Shown: piece by piece, positions 34,052-43,492 of the stretch
Layout: each line of letters begins with the position of its first letter
Position numbering within the stretch: the stretch's first letter is position 1
Source of the DNA: Pseudomonas sp. AFG_SD02_1510_Pfu_092
GTDB taxonomy: Bacteria > Pseudomonadota > Gammaproteobacteria > Pseudomonadales > Pseudomonadaceae
Direction of reading: 5' to 3'
Length of the DNA stretch: 64,000 bases
NCBI RefSeq assembly: GCF_003331055.1
Contig: NZ_PUQD01000027.1
Coordinates: 1-64,000 of the forward strand
The notes under the pieces: generated by a model
What the model was told of the DNA's origin: nothing
Databases searched by the model: none
Seen by the model: the letters and a program-made list of their open reading frames with translations, nothing else
Translations under genes and position numbers: made by a program

Positions 34052-34136
34052 GTTTAATACTGTGGCGTCTATGCGGTGCAGTGGTGGTGAAGGTCTTCAT
34101 GGCGCTTCACGCCGATAGTGGTAAATGTTTCACAAT

Positions 34137-34212
<76 letters not shown>

Positions 34213-34224
34213 AATATGTAACGC

Positions 34225-34250
34225 AAAAGGGGACCTTCGGGTCCCTTTTT
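34225..34250 (+). terminator. rho-independent terminator of the tRNA array
   Basis: AAAAGGGGACC, a TTCG tetraloop, GGTCCCTTTTT. It starts 13 bases after tRNA-Gly copy 2. Confidence 0.95.
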
Positions 34251-34314
34251 GCGTTTTCGTCTTTCTGAAATAGGTGTCCATCGAGGCGCCTGTTGCAAGG
34301 CGCCGATGGTGTGC

Positions 34315-35385
34315 TCAGCGGTAGCTGATGGTGAATTTCAAGGCGGCCTTGGCAAGGCCATCTTTCACCGTACGGTCGAGCTGATAGTAGCGTGCCTTGA
34401 AGTCCAGCTGGGTCACGCCAACGTTCAGGCGCTTGACCGATACGGCTTCCTGCAGCGGCAATTCCCGCCCGTCACCGTGCAGGATCTGAATTCCGAAACC
34501 TGCCGCCGTGGAGCCTGTGCCCAGGCTGAAGATGCCTCGCTTGGCGTCGACGGCCGATGAGCCGTTGGTGCCGTCCAGTTCGATATGGGCGTAGGCGGTG
34601 GGCGCCGCACTGTCGTCTTCGCAATCACTGAGCTTGATGTGGAAATCGACTTCAGTGCCGACTGGCCCGGGGTCGGTAAAGTCGGCCAGCGTGTGGTCTG
34701 CGAACTTCACTGGGTCTGCGCTGACAGGGTTGCCCAGCAGCGTGCATTGCGCTTGTTTGACCAGGCCCTTCAGCGTGAAGTCCATGACCTTGCCTAGGTC
34801 ATTGGTGATCCCGTGGAACATTTCTTTATCGATGACATGTTCGCCAGGGGCAATCGGGCCGGTCTTGACCAATTTGACCCTACCGTAGAAATAGCCCAGC
34901 TGGGCATTGAAAGCGGTAGGCGTGCGCATGGTGCCGCTGTACGGAATCGTCTGGCTGCCGTCGTCGGAGCTGAAGGTATTATTGCCGCTGCCATCGTAAG
35001 GATACGCTACGGTAATGACGGCACCGATACCGTCGATGTTGGTGCGCAGCACACTGTCGGCGAAGCGCAGGCCCCGCACCGGTACAGCCGTGGCAATGGC
35101 CGTTGAAGTGGGCATGCTGATCGTGGTGGGGGGCGAGGCTTCGTAGAAGCAACGCAGTTGGGCACCGTCGCGGTTGTTGATGGCTACGGGGAGGTCGGCT
35201 ATCTCGCGCCCTACCTCTGCATCGCGAGGCACCCAGAGGGTGCCGGTGTCGTATTGGAAGGTCAGGAAGGAAGCGCCTGCTTCCCACGTGCATCTGGCCT
35301 GTGCCTCGTTGCCGAGCAGCCCTAATGCCAGGGCGCAGGCTAGCGAAGCGACGCGGCGCGGCGCTGTGCATTCGAATGTGCTCAT
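34315..35385 (-). CDS. chaperone-usher fimbrial tip adhesin
   Basis: 356 aa. Signal peptide (ends about EAQA). The N-terminal half, starting RCTWEAGASFL with two Cys, is the likely receptor-binding domain. The C-terminal half (from about 190) is a pilin domain: a Cys pair (QAQCTLLG, LSDCEDD) and the terminal strand ALKFTISYR that is completed by the chaperone. Two-domain proteins of this size are fimbrial tip adhesins. The ligand is unknown. The ATG overlaps the usher stop (ATGA), so translation is coupled. Confidence 0.85.
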   Translation of the reverse strand: MSTFECTAPRRVASLACALALGLLGNEAQARCTWEAGASFLTFQYDTGTLWVPRDAEVGREIADLPVAINNRDGAQLRCFYEASPPTTISMPTSTAIATAVPVRGLRFADSVLRTNIDGIGAVITVAYPYDGSGNNTFSSDDGSQTIPYSGTMRTPTAFNAQLGYFYGRVKLVKTGPIAPGEHVIDKEMFHGITNDLGKVMDFTLKGLVKQAQCTLLGNPVSADPVKFADHTLADFTDPGPVGTEVDFHIKLSDCEDDSAAPTAYAHIELDGTNGSSAVDAKRGIFSLGTGSTAAGFGIQILHGDGRELPLQEAVSVKRLNVGVTQLDFKARYYQLDRTVKDGLAKAALKFTISYR

Positions 35386-37937
35386 GAGGTGTGTTCCTGG
35401 TGATTCATGTTCGTTTCAGATAGCGGTTCGTCATGGGGCTGGCACACCAGGGTTTGCATGCGGTAGCCGTTGACGTTGGGTATGGCGGCAGCGGCAAGCG
35501 TGACGTGGCATTCACGGGTGCTCTGGTCTACCCATTGCGCACGCAGCCGCTGGGGCCCTGGCACATCGCTGGCTACCAGTGCCTGGCCGGCTTGACCGAC
35601 CACGGCCAGGGCGTTGCCTTGGGCATCGGTGATTTGTGCGCCGAATGGCAGTGGCCGCCCGTCAGCCAGCTGCAGGGTCAGGACCATGCGCATGACTTGC
35701 CGGCTGGGGAAGCTGGCTTTGACGATCGCGCCCCGACGTGGCACAACCTGCTGCGTGGCGTTGTCGATAATGATTTCCGGTGAGAGGTCGTCGGTGTGCA
35801 GTACTAGCGAATTCAGCCTGTAGGGGCGCAGGTTCGGCGCCAGCAGATAGCCCTGTCGGTTGGCTTGGCTGGACGGTGAATGTTCCAGCGTGATACCGGC
35901 AACGTCAGGCACGTGCACCAGGGCGCTGGTTTCGCCCATATAGGGGCCCAGAACAATGCCCGAACCATGGGCCAGCAAGGCGCCGCTGGCATTTAGCGAA
36001 ACGCTGCGGTAGTCGGGGCCCTGGGTGTAACCGGCCCCGTAGCTGGCGTTGGTCCCTTGGTAGGCCAGGGACAGCGCACCGCTGGTGTTGTTCTGTTGGT
36101 CGTTGCTTACCGATACCTGGTAGCCGACCTGGTTGTCCATCAGCCCGCCATTGAGGCTGGCGCGTTGACTGTATTGGCCGTTGTAACGTTGCAGGTCGAA
36201 GCGGGTGTTGTGGCGGCGGCCGAAGTCCAGTGGCAGGGACAGGCTCAGGCCGAACAGTCGGTTTTCGCCAGCGTGGTCGGTCAGGTCCTGGGAGGCGAAC
36301 AGGTTGATACTGAGGTCCCGCCAGCGCGTGTTGTATTGCACTTGATATTGGCGGCGTTGAGCGGCGTTGTTCCAGTAGTCATCCTGGGAAAACGTCAGGC
36401 TCAGCGAATGCTGGCCAAAATGCTGGTAGACCGAGGCTTCAAGGCGACTGCGGCGGTTACCCAGATAATGCTGCGAATGGTTGCGCTCCCTGACGGCTTC
36501 GTCAAAGTCGCGGTAGCCTTCGGTCGAGTAGCGGTAGCCGGCAAAGCGCAAGTTGGTGCCGGTCTGGAAGCTCTTACCGTAGCGTACGGCGTAGCTGTGC
36601 CCTTGCACCTGGCCCGTCAGGCCGTCGAGGTCGGTGCGCGCCTGGGTGACATCGAACGACAGCGCGCCCAGGCCGGCAAAGTCGCGGGCGATGCCCAATG
36701 CGCCAGCGCGATAGTAATCGCTGGCGAGTACACCGCCATACAGGGTGCTGTCCCATATCCCGCCGCGGGCCAGCGTGCCTTCCCAGAACATGGGCCGCTC
36801 CAGGTCTTCGGCGCCGTTGTAGCGGCCCACCGTTGCGCTGTAGCGCCATACGCCCTCGCGCAGCAGGTTACCCAGCGACGAGTACGGCTGGATGAAGCGG
36901 CGCACCTGGCCATCAGCTTCTGTTAGTACCACCTCCAGTTCGCCGTGGCTGCCGCCAACACTGAGGTCATCGATAGCGTATGGCCCCGGTGCCACGTAGG
37001 TGGAGTAGATCGGGTAGCCGTTGTGCAGCACCTCCAGCTTGGCGCGTGTCTGGGCCACCCCACGGACCACCGGGGCGTACTGTTGCTCGGTGTCGGAGTA
37101 CATGTCCAGGTCAGAGGCCAGCTGTGCGCCGACAAAGGGCATGCTGCGGAACACGTCGCCGCCGGTAAAGGTTTCGCCCAGCGTGATGTTGGCCCGCATC
37201 CCCGGAACGTCGCGTTGTGCATAGGTTTCGCTGCGGCTCCAGTCGAACTGGCCGTCGACGTTGTCGCGCAGCGCCTGCGTGCTGCGCAGGCGCCAGCCGG
37301 CGAAGTTGATGCCGCTGTTGAGGTACAGGTCGTGGCTGTTACGGCTACCGCCGGTATCACTGTTGTATTGCTGCGCGGACACTTGGTAATTGACGAAAGC
37401 CGCGTCGATACCGGCATCCCAGCGCGCTTCGGGCACCGAGCCTGCGGCTTGCCGGCGCAGGGCGATGTGCGGGATGGACAATGCCAGCTGCAGGCGGTGC
37501 GGGTCGAAGTCGGCGCGGGCCTGGGGTACCAGGGTGGCCAGGTCCAGGCAGCGGTCGTCGCTGGGCAGGGGTGTTTCGAGGGCTTCTTCGCGCAGATCGA
37601 AGTCGCGCAGCAGCGTGCCTGTCAGGCAGGCTTGCAGGCCATGCCCGTCGTTATTGTGGATATCGATTTCGCGGGTGTAGGGCGTGGTGTTGTTGACCAC
37701 CACCTGCACGCGATAGCGCCCGGCTACCAAGGGTGTTTGCTCGGCCAGCGCCTGCAGGGCCAGGGCGCCGGCTTCGCTGGCCTGGTCTGGAGCCTGGTGC
37801 ATGAACTCGGCCTGAAAGCGCGCAGTGGCGGCAAAGGTCGGCGAGACCAGAAGCAGGAATAGGGAGCTGCCCAGCAGCGCTGAATGGGCGGGGCGCGGGC
37901 GTAGCAAGGCAGGCCTGCGGCAATGAAGCTTAGGCAT
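35382..37937 (-). CDS. fimbrial outer-membrane usher (FimD/PapC family)
   Basis: 851 aa. After a signal peptide come the periplasmic N-domain that selects chaperone-subunit complexes (ARFQAEFMHQ...), a 24-strand barrel with a plug, and two C-terminal domains (a Cys pair in RECHVTL and LVCQPH). The gene translocates and assembles pilins. AGGA lies 6 bases before the ATG at 37937. Normally the chaperone gene lies directly upstream; here it is 17 kb away at 54.9 kb, so the usher has lost its usual operon promoter. Confidence 0.93.
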   Translation of the reverse strand: MPKLHCRRPALLRPRPAHSALLGSSLFLLLVSPTFAATARFQAEFMHQAPDQASEAGALALQALAEQTPLVAGRYRVQVVVNNTTPYTREIDIHNNDGHGLQACLTGTLLRDFDLREEALETPLPSDDRCLDLATLVPQARADFDPHRLQLALSIPHIALRRQAAGSVPEARWDAGIDAAFVNYQVSAQQYNSDTGGSRNSHDLYLNSGINFAGWRLRSTQALRDNVDGQFDWSRSETYAQRDVPGMRANITLGETFTGGDVFRSMPFVGAQLASDLDMYSDTEQQYAPVVRGVAQTRAKLEVLHNGYPIYSTYVAPGPYAIDDLSVGGSHGELEVVLTEADGQVRRFIQPYSSLGNLLREGVWRYSATVGRYNGAEDLERPMFWEGTLARGGIWDSTLYGGVLASDYYRAGALGIARDFAGLGALSFDVTQARTDLDGLTGQVQGHSYAVRYGKSFQTGTNLRFAGYRYSTEGYRDFDEAVRERNHSQHYLGNRRSRLEASVYQHFGQHSLSLTFSQDDYWNNAAQRRQYQVQYNTRWRDLSINLFASQDLTDHAGENRLFGLSLSLPLDFGRRHNTRFDLQRYNGQYSQRASLNGGLMDNQVGYQVSVSNDQQNNTSGALSLAYQGTNASYGAGYTQGPDYRSVSLNASGALLAHGSGIVLGPYMGETSALVHVPDVAGITLEHSPSSQANRQGYLLAPNLRPYRLNSLVLHTDDLSPEIIIDNATQQVVPRRGAIVKASFPSRQVMRMVLTLQLADGRPLPFGAQITDAQGNALAVVGQAGQALVASDVPGPQRLRAQWVDQSTRECHVTLAAAAIPNVNGYRMQTLVCQPHDEPLSETNMNHQEHTS

Positions 37938-38219
37938 GGAAGGTCCTGAAGGCACCGTGACTCCGGGCCTGAGGCAGGAGCTGGGGCTGATTTGTATGCT
38001 GAGGGCGGCGTGCGTCAGGCGCGTGTGGCTGACGGGGCCGGGTTCGGGATAGGTAGGGTAGGGAGGGAGGGCAACGGGGGATGTAGGAAGAGTCTTGTGC
38101 GCTGGTGCGAGATATGGACTGGGGTTAAAAGTAGGCGGTGACTCCCGGGCGAATATCGCTGGCGGGAGTACCGTCTGGTTTTAGAAGCGTATGACAGTCA
38201 GAGCGTAGGAAAGATAACC
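37938..38219. other. gap upstream of the usher with a G-quadruplex motif
   Basis: 282 bases without a supported gene. A plus-strand tract, GGGTAGGGAGGGAGGG at 38056-38071, matches the four-tract G-quadruplex pattern and is flanked by more G runs. It lies on the template strand of the usher, about 120 bases before its start. The usher promoter, if it has its own, must be here. No immunity-type gene follows the RHS gene. Confidence 0.5.
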
Positions 38220-41200
38220 TTATTGGCGCTGTTCACGTGAGCGAGTACTTACTTGACCGGTGGTGCTGCGAGTAAAAACTACATACTCTCTATTTTCTGA
38301 AATTGAAATGTTATCATTTTCGGGTTTAAGCACGGAAGGTGCCGTAGTTTTACTGAGCACATTTTCCGGGTTGGATCGATGGACAGAAGATGCTGGGCTA
38401 GTGGTCGGTGCTGTAGTATTCGTATATCTGATGCGTCTTGGGAATAAAGCTTCTAAGCCCAATGGTTCATAACCCGATGCGTCAGAACTCATCGAGTCAG
38501 AGCGAATCATTGGATCTCGAGGTAGAGTTCGAGGGTATGAGTACCTGTGGTCATTTAGATAATTGATGACGTCACGTTCCCTCTGTTTTTCAACATACTT
38601 CATTCGACCTAATCCAAAAATAGACAAGCCTATTAGGCTAATCGCTCCACCTGCAATAGATAAGTCATTTGAAGTTTTGCGATTTTTCATGTCAAGATTC
38701 GTCACTCCCCCCGCGATCTGCAAGCCAACGCCGACAACCTGTAAAGCAGTGCCGACCCGTGTTAGGCCAACCGCAAGCGTCAAAGGTGCACGCCATGGCG
38801 TCAATATCACTGATGCGACGAGCAGAACGGCAGATATCAATGCTCCAAACCACTTGCCGATGGTAATTAACCCGTTGGCGACACCTGCCTTGCTGTCAGG
38901 CGGCTCGTCGCCGTTGATCTGGCTGACTTTATGCCCGGTAGGGTCACGCCATCTGACGGGGTTACCCAAGGCGTACAGGTAGGGGTTCAGCCCGGCTTCT
39001 TCCGGTGCCAGCGAGTCGGGGCTGTGGAAGCGCATCAGCACTGGGTTGTAGGCTCGGTAGCCGCTGCCCAGCAGGTACCAGCCCAGGGCCTCTTCGCGCA
39101 CCTCGCCATTGAACGCCAGCAGGCAGCGCATGCCATTGTCGTCAGGGCGTTCGCCATAGGCGCTGTAGCTGGCATGGCGGGTGCCTTCGCGGTCGGTTTC
39201 GGTGACGACGCTGCCGGCATTGTCGGTCAGCAGCAGTAACGGATCAGCGGGCTTGTCCGAGCGCTGTTCCGCCAGGGCATGCGTGCCCCCCAGCAGGTAC
39301 TGGGTCAGCAGGCTGCCTTCCTGAGTGGTGTCCAGGCGATGGTCCTGGTAGCGCCGCTGCACCTGGCGGGTGCCGCCGTGCACGCTGGCCAGCAACTGGT
39401 CATGGCCATCGAACTGGTACTTGAGCCGTTCGCTGCCGTCCGCTTCCAGCACCCGCTCCAGGCGCCCGCGCACATCGTATTCCAGCGTGCGCCCCTGCTC
39501 GTCGTTGAGCATGTTGCCGCGCACGTCGTAGCTGAAACCCTGCGTTGCCTGGTAGTCCTCGAGCAGGGTATGGGTCACTTTGCTCAGCTGGAAGCTGTCA
39601 TCTTCTGCGTAGGTGAAGCGTGCGGTGTCCTCTTTGCCATCGGCAAATTTCGTCTTGCATTGCATGAGGTTGTCCACGGCATCGAAAGCGAAGGTTTCCG
39701 AGATGATCGAGCGGCCCTTGGCATTGCGCGGCAAGGCTTGCCAGCGTTCACCCATCTCCTCTTCATTGCCCCAGTCACCCAGGTAGTCGTGGATGACCAA
39801 GCGGTTGAGTTGGTCATATTCGAACACTTCCTTGCGCAGGAAGGCGTTCTCATCTTCATCGCTGTCGTTGTAGAGGGTGCGTGACTGCAGGGTATCGTGG
39901 TCCAGCCATTTCAGTACCAGCACCTGCTGCTGGCCATCGGCCTCGAGCGTGCGTCGATATTCCCGGCCCTGGTCATCGTAGGTCTGGGTGCTGCGCACAT
40001 AGCGCGCCGGTTCGCGGGTGTCGCGGGTGGTAGTGGTTTCCAGCCGGCCTGCACTGTCGTAGGTCAGCTGGGCCTGCAGGTGGCCCTGGGTAACAGTTGC
40101 TACCCGCCCCAGCGTGTCATGCGCGTACAGGCAGGCGACACCGTCACTGTGCTTGCGATAGCGCAGGCGCCCTTGCAGGGAGTGCTGGTTGTGGATGTTG
40201 TACTGTTCCTTACCGGCTACTTTCCAGTATTCCCGCGCCAGGTAGCCCTGGTCGGTGTAGCTGTAGACGCGGCCGCCGTTGGCGTTGTCGGTGCTGACCA
40301 CTTCAGCGCTGGTGCGGCGATAGCCGAACTTGGCGTTGTCGGGGGCCTTTGGCTTACGCGTGCCTTCGTCGGTTTCGTTGGCAGCCTTCGGCGCTGGCTC
40401 TTCGAGTGCGCTGATACTGGTGGGCTGACGGGTTAACGCCGGTGTGTACTGGTAGCGCTCGACGTGTTTGACCTTGAGGTGCTCATTCTTTCCTGGGGCG
40501 ATGTTGCTGATGGTGCGTGACTCCATCAGGTCGAGCTGGCCTTGGTACTGGTAAGTTTCCAGGCGCGGACCCACGGCCATGCTGGTCAGGCGTTCGAGCC
40601 CGTCGAAACTGCGTTTGCACACGGGGCGTGGCGGTGCGCCGCTACGGTCGCGTACTTCCAGCAGGGTGGTCAGCTCCGCCGTGCTGCGTTCGTCGAAGTG
40701 GCGGGTCAGCACGCAGCCATCGGCGCGCACGGTTTCGAACAGGCGTGTCCAGTGGTCGTATTGGTACTCGGTGACGCGTGGCTTGAGGTTGTGCTCGGGT
40801 GCGAAGCTGAGCGTTTCCTTCACGGCCTGGCCGAGGCCGTCGTAGAGGTAATCGGTGCGGTCGGTTTCAACCGGTTTGCTCGCACCGGCGGGCAGGTGCA
40901 GCCGGTACTCGTAGACCGGTTTGTCGAAGCGGTTGTATTGCACCACGCTGTGTTGCTGTTTGACGCCTGGCAGGTCCCGGCTCTCCTGCCACTGCTCGAT
41001 GTGGTTGCCGTCGACACCGAAGGGCGAGAACTGGGTGAAGCGTTTGACCCCATCCGGTTGCAGCACCTGGCTGCGTTGCCCCCAGGCATCGTAGCTGAAG
41101 TGCGAGGTCAGCTCGATAACCTGCTCTTCGGCGCTGCCGCTGCCGGGCGGGGCGGGCAGGTAGTCGAACTGGGTTTCGCTGACGACACGGCCGAGGGTGT

Positions 41201-42371
41201 CGTAGGTGTTTTTCCACACCTGGCGGGTGATCGTGGCGGTGGACTCCGGGTCCTCCAGCGCGAGCAGGGTGCGTTCTTCACGCAGCGGGCGGTTGAGCCC
41301 GTCATGGTAGGTGCGGGTGACGACGTTGTTGACGTCGGTCGTTTCGGCGTACCACAGCGTGCGGTTGTTTTCCGTGGCCTTGCCATAGCGATAGGCGCGT
41401 GTGGCGGTGTACTCGGGCTGGTCCGGCGCCACGGTCTCGGCGCTCGGCCGGTTGACCGCATCGTAGCCATAGCGGGTGATGACGCCGTTGCTGTCCTGCG
41501 CTTCGATGAGCTGGTTGCGCAAGGCGCTGTGCAGACTGCGGGTGGTACGTTCGAGCGTGCCGCCATGGGGCTTGAAGGTGGTGGTGATGCCCAGGTAGGT
41601 CAGCTTGCCGGTGTCATCCTGGCGCTGCTCATAGTGCCATTCGGTGCGCGACTGGGTCTTGCCCAGGGCGGTCGTCTTGAAGTCGGTACGCCCATGCAGG
41701 AACACGTTATCGGGCATGTTCAGGTGGCTGATCTGCTCGCGGCGCAGCGGTGTTTCGCGGGTGCCGACGACCTCGAATTCTTCGACGCTATCGGCCACCA
41801 GCCAGGTCCCGGTCTGCTGGCGTGCACGTGCAGTGCTCAGTACCGGCAGCGCGCGGTAGGTGTAGCGCGAGCGCAACACCTTGGCCGGGGCCGCGCCTTC
41901 GGCCGGGAGAACGGTGAGGCTCTTGAGGTTGCGCTTGAAACCGTCCGGGTCGGGCGGGCAGTTTTCGCCGTCGCCTGCGGCGGGGTAGAACTCGCGGACC
42001 ATGGCCATGCCGTTGGCGAACTGTTCGCGCACCAGGTTGCCGTCGGTGTCGTATTCGGTGAGCACCGCTTCATCGCGGCGCAGCTGGGTGCCGGTCTGTG
42101 TCCAGGTCTTGGTAATCTTGCTGGGCAACTGCACGCGCACATCCTGGTCCTCGAAGCGGCCCGGCTGGTCGTGGTACTGAGTGGTGACGGTCAGGACGCT
42201 GCCGGCTTCGTCGGTGACCTGCTCGGTCATCAGGTGGAAGCGGTTGAACGTGTGCTTGACGGTGCGCAACACCTGGCCATCGAGGTAGTGGCTGACCTCG
42301 GTGTGGTAGTTGTATTCACTGCCCTCGAACTTGTAGAGCTGGTCCTGGTTGTAGTGCTCGTCCCAGACCAC
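38220..42371 (-). CDS. RHS/YD-repeat toxin-like protein, 5'-truncated
   Basis: At least 1383 codons. The body is YD-repeat (many YDxxGR units such as LYAHDTLGRVATVTQG), ending in the RHS core (LNPYLYALGNPVRWRDPTGH) near 38930. The C-terminal ~235 residues are different: two hydrophobic stretches then a Ser/Thr-rich tail, and more AT-rich DNA, as in exchangeable toxin tips. The 5' end is missing: coding similarity runs upstream of the only start-like codon (GTG 42371) through NFLGYGAAG and RFYRYSAEN to an in-frame TAA at 42426-42428. Related Pseudomonas proteins, as I recall them, have about 300 further N-terminal residues. Probably not made as a functional toxin, or only from the GTG. Confidence 0.8.
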   Translation of the reverse strand: MVWDEHYNQDQLYKFEGSEYNYHTEVSHYLDGQVLRTVKHTFNRFHLMTEQVTDEAGSVLTVTTQYHDQPGRFEDQDVRVQLPSKITKTWTQTGTQLRRDEAVLTEYDTDGNLVREQFANGMAMVREFYPAAGDGENCPPDPDGFKRNLKSLTVLPAEGAAPAKVLRSRYTYRALPVLSTARARQQTGTWLVADSVEEFEVVGTRETPLRREQISHLNMPDNVFLHGRTDFKTTALGKTQSRTEWHYEQRQDDTGKLTYLGITTTFKPHGGTLERTTRSLHSALRNQLIEAQDSNGVITRYGYDAVNRPSAETVAPDQPEYTATRAYRYGKATENNRTLWYAETTDVNNVVTRTYHDGLNRPLREERTLLALEDPESTATITRQVWKNTYDTLGRVVSETQFDYLPAPPGSGSAEEQVIELTSHFSYDAWGQRSQVLQPDGVKRFTQFSPFGVDGNHIEQWQESRDLPGVKQQHSVVQYNRFDKPVYEYRLHLPAGASKPVETDRTDYLYDGLGQAVKETLSFAPEHNLKPRVTEYQYDHWTRLFETVRADGCVLTRHFDERSTAELTTLLEVRDRSGAPPRPVCKRSFDGLERLTSMAVGPRLETYQYQGQLDLMESRTISNIAPGKNEHLKVKHVERYQYTPALTRQPTSISALEEPAPKAANETDEGTRKPKAPDNAKFGYRRTSAEVVSTDNANGGRVYSYTDQGYLAREYWKVAGKEQYNIHNQHSLQGRLRYRKHSDGVACLYAHDTLGRVATVTQGHLQAQLTYDSAGRLETTTTRDTREPARYVRSTQTYDDQGREYRRTLEADGQQQVLVLKWLDHDTLQSRTLYNDSDEDENAFLRKEVFEYDQLNRLVIHDYLGDWGNEEEMGERWQALPRNAKGRSIISETFAFDAVDNLMQCKTKFADGKEDTARFTYAEDDSFQLSKVTHTLLEDYQATQGFSYDVRGNMLNDEQGRTLEYDVRGRLERVLEADGSERLKYQFDGHDQLLASVHGGTRQVQRRYQDHRLDTTQEGSLLTQYLLGGTHALAEQRSDKPADPLLLLTDNAGSVVTETDREGTRHASYSAYGERPDDNGMRCLLAFNGEVREEALGWYLLGSGYRAYNPVLMRFHSPDSLAPEEAGLNPYLYALGNPVRWRDPTGHKVSQINGDEPPDSKAGVANGLITIGKWFGALISAVLLVASVILTPWRAPLTLAVGLTRVGTALQVVGVGLQIAGGVTNLDMKNRKTSNDLSIAGGAISLIGLSIFGLGRMKYVEKQRERDVINYLNDHRYSYPRTLPRDPMIRSDSMSSDASGYEPLGLEALFPRRIRYTNTTAPTTSPASSVHRSNPENVLSKTTAPSVLKPENDNISISENREYVVFTRSTTGQVSTRSREQRQ

Positions 42372-42436
42372 GCCGGCGGCGCCGTAACCGAGGAAGTTCT
42401 CGGCACTGTAGCGGTAGAAACGGCTTTACGGTCAGG

Positions 42437-43402
42437 GTGGCGGGTTACCCTGATATGGCGATTTCGGATCGTGTCACCTTGCGCTGGCGTAGCCCCGTTC
42501 GCGACTTTTTGCAGACTATTCGTGTCGATGCCAGTACGCAAACGGTAGGGGAGGTGGCCTTTCACGTCCCCGTTGACTACCTGCTCGAAAATCAGGGTTT
42601 GCAGGTCAGTCTCTACTACCTGTTTGGCCGTGAAGGTGCCGGACAGCGCTCGCTCGAGTTGCCCGTGGACATAGCAACCCTGCGCGAACTCTCTGCGCCG
42701 CAGGTCAGCGCAGCAATCCCTGATGCCGCAACAGACAGCGGCACATTGGCTGCCAAGGATGCGCTAGGCGGGGTATGGGTGCAGGTGCCTGGTGTGCTCC
42801 TGCCCGGTGAACGGGCGGAGGTGGAATGGCGCGGTTGGCCTGGCTATGGCGAGTACACTGCCAGCACACCGGAAGCAGACGACCCGCTTCGTTTTTACAT
42901 CCCGCCCCAATACGTGCCCGCAAACATGGGTAGAGGTGCAGTGGATGAAACCCGTCGATTCGATGTGGTGTATCGGGTATTCAATGAGACTGATCAGAGC
43001 GAATCGGCCCCCTATCATTTACGCATCAAGCCAGTCCCTGGCAATGAGTATCCGCCCATTGTGTGCAAACAGGTGGCGTCGGGCAAGTTGTCTTTGGCAA
43101 ATGTGCCCAGCGATGGCGCAGACCTGGAACTGGGTTCCTGGTATTACGGTAGCGCAGGGAATCTTATTGAGCTCTCAATCAGTGGCATTACTGCACTCGG
43201 CGTTTTGAATGAAACCCTTCGCGATGCGTCGCAACCCGTGACTGAAAGTGAAGCAGAACACGGCATCAAGGCGAAGTTGAATAAGGCGATACTCCAACAG
43301 TTACTGCTGGACGAACCCTTTACGCTGCAGGCGCGACTGAGTTTTGATGGCGGGGCGCTTTATAGAACGCTTTCCACTCTTTCACCCACGCTTGAGCGGT
43401 AG
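42437..43402 (+). CDS. Ig-like-domain protein D, 5'-truncated
   Basis: About 321 aa from a GTG that has no ribosome site; the coding frame (GFTVRVAGYPDM) stays open upstream into the RHS sequence. I read two or three beta-sandwich domains of about 90-100 aa. It is paralogous to the second half of protein F (53463-54923): both end in LSPTL, share VASGKL/LGxW blocks, and share LxxPFTL. So the original N-terminal part has been lost at the junction. No signal peptide. It is followed after about 90 bases by the first P47-like gene and may be the remnant of the first gene of that operon. Confidence 0.7.
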   Translation: MAGYPDMAISDRVTLRWRSPVRDFLQTIRVDASTQTVGEVAFHVPVDYLLENQGLQVSLYYLFGREGAGQRSLELPVDIATLRELSAPQVSAAIPDAATDSGTLAAKDALGGVWVQVPGVLLPGERAEVEWRGWPGYGEYTASTPEADDPLRFYIPPQYVPANMGRGAVDETRRFDVVYRVFNETDQSESAPYHLRIKPVPGNEYPPIVCKQVASGKLSLANVPSDGADLELGSWYYGSAGNLIELSISGITALGVLNETLRDASQPVTESEAEHGIKAKLNKAILQQLLLDEPFTLQARLSFDGGALYRTLSTLSPTLER

Positions 43403-43492
43403 ACCCGTTGCTGATGAGCCGATGGTCAATACCGAAAGCATTGATTATGCGCCTGAACTTGGCGTTTTCTGGAATTATTGAGGAGTTGTGTT

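Noticed and set aside
38260-38472. Plus-strand frame at the RHS 3' end as an immunity gene
   Set aside because: It is antisense to the RHS tip and has no ribosome site or membrane/immunity-like features.
40542-42548. 668-codon open frame on the plus strand inside the RHS gene
   Set aside because: It is antisense to the YD-repeat frame. The opposite strand has clear YD repeats and an RHS core; this frame is a GC-rich shadow with no start signal.
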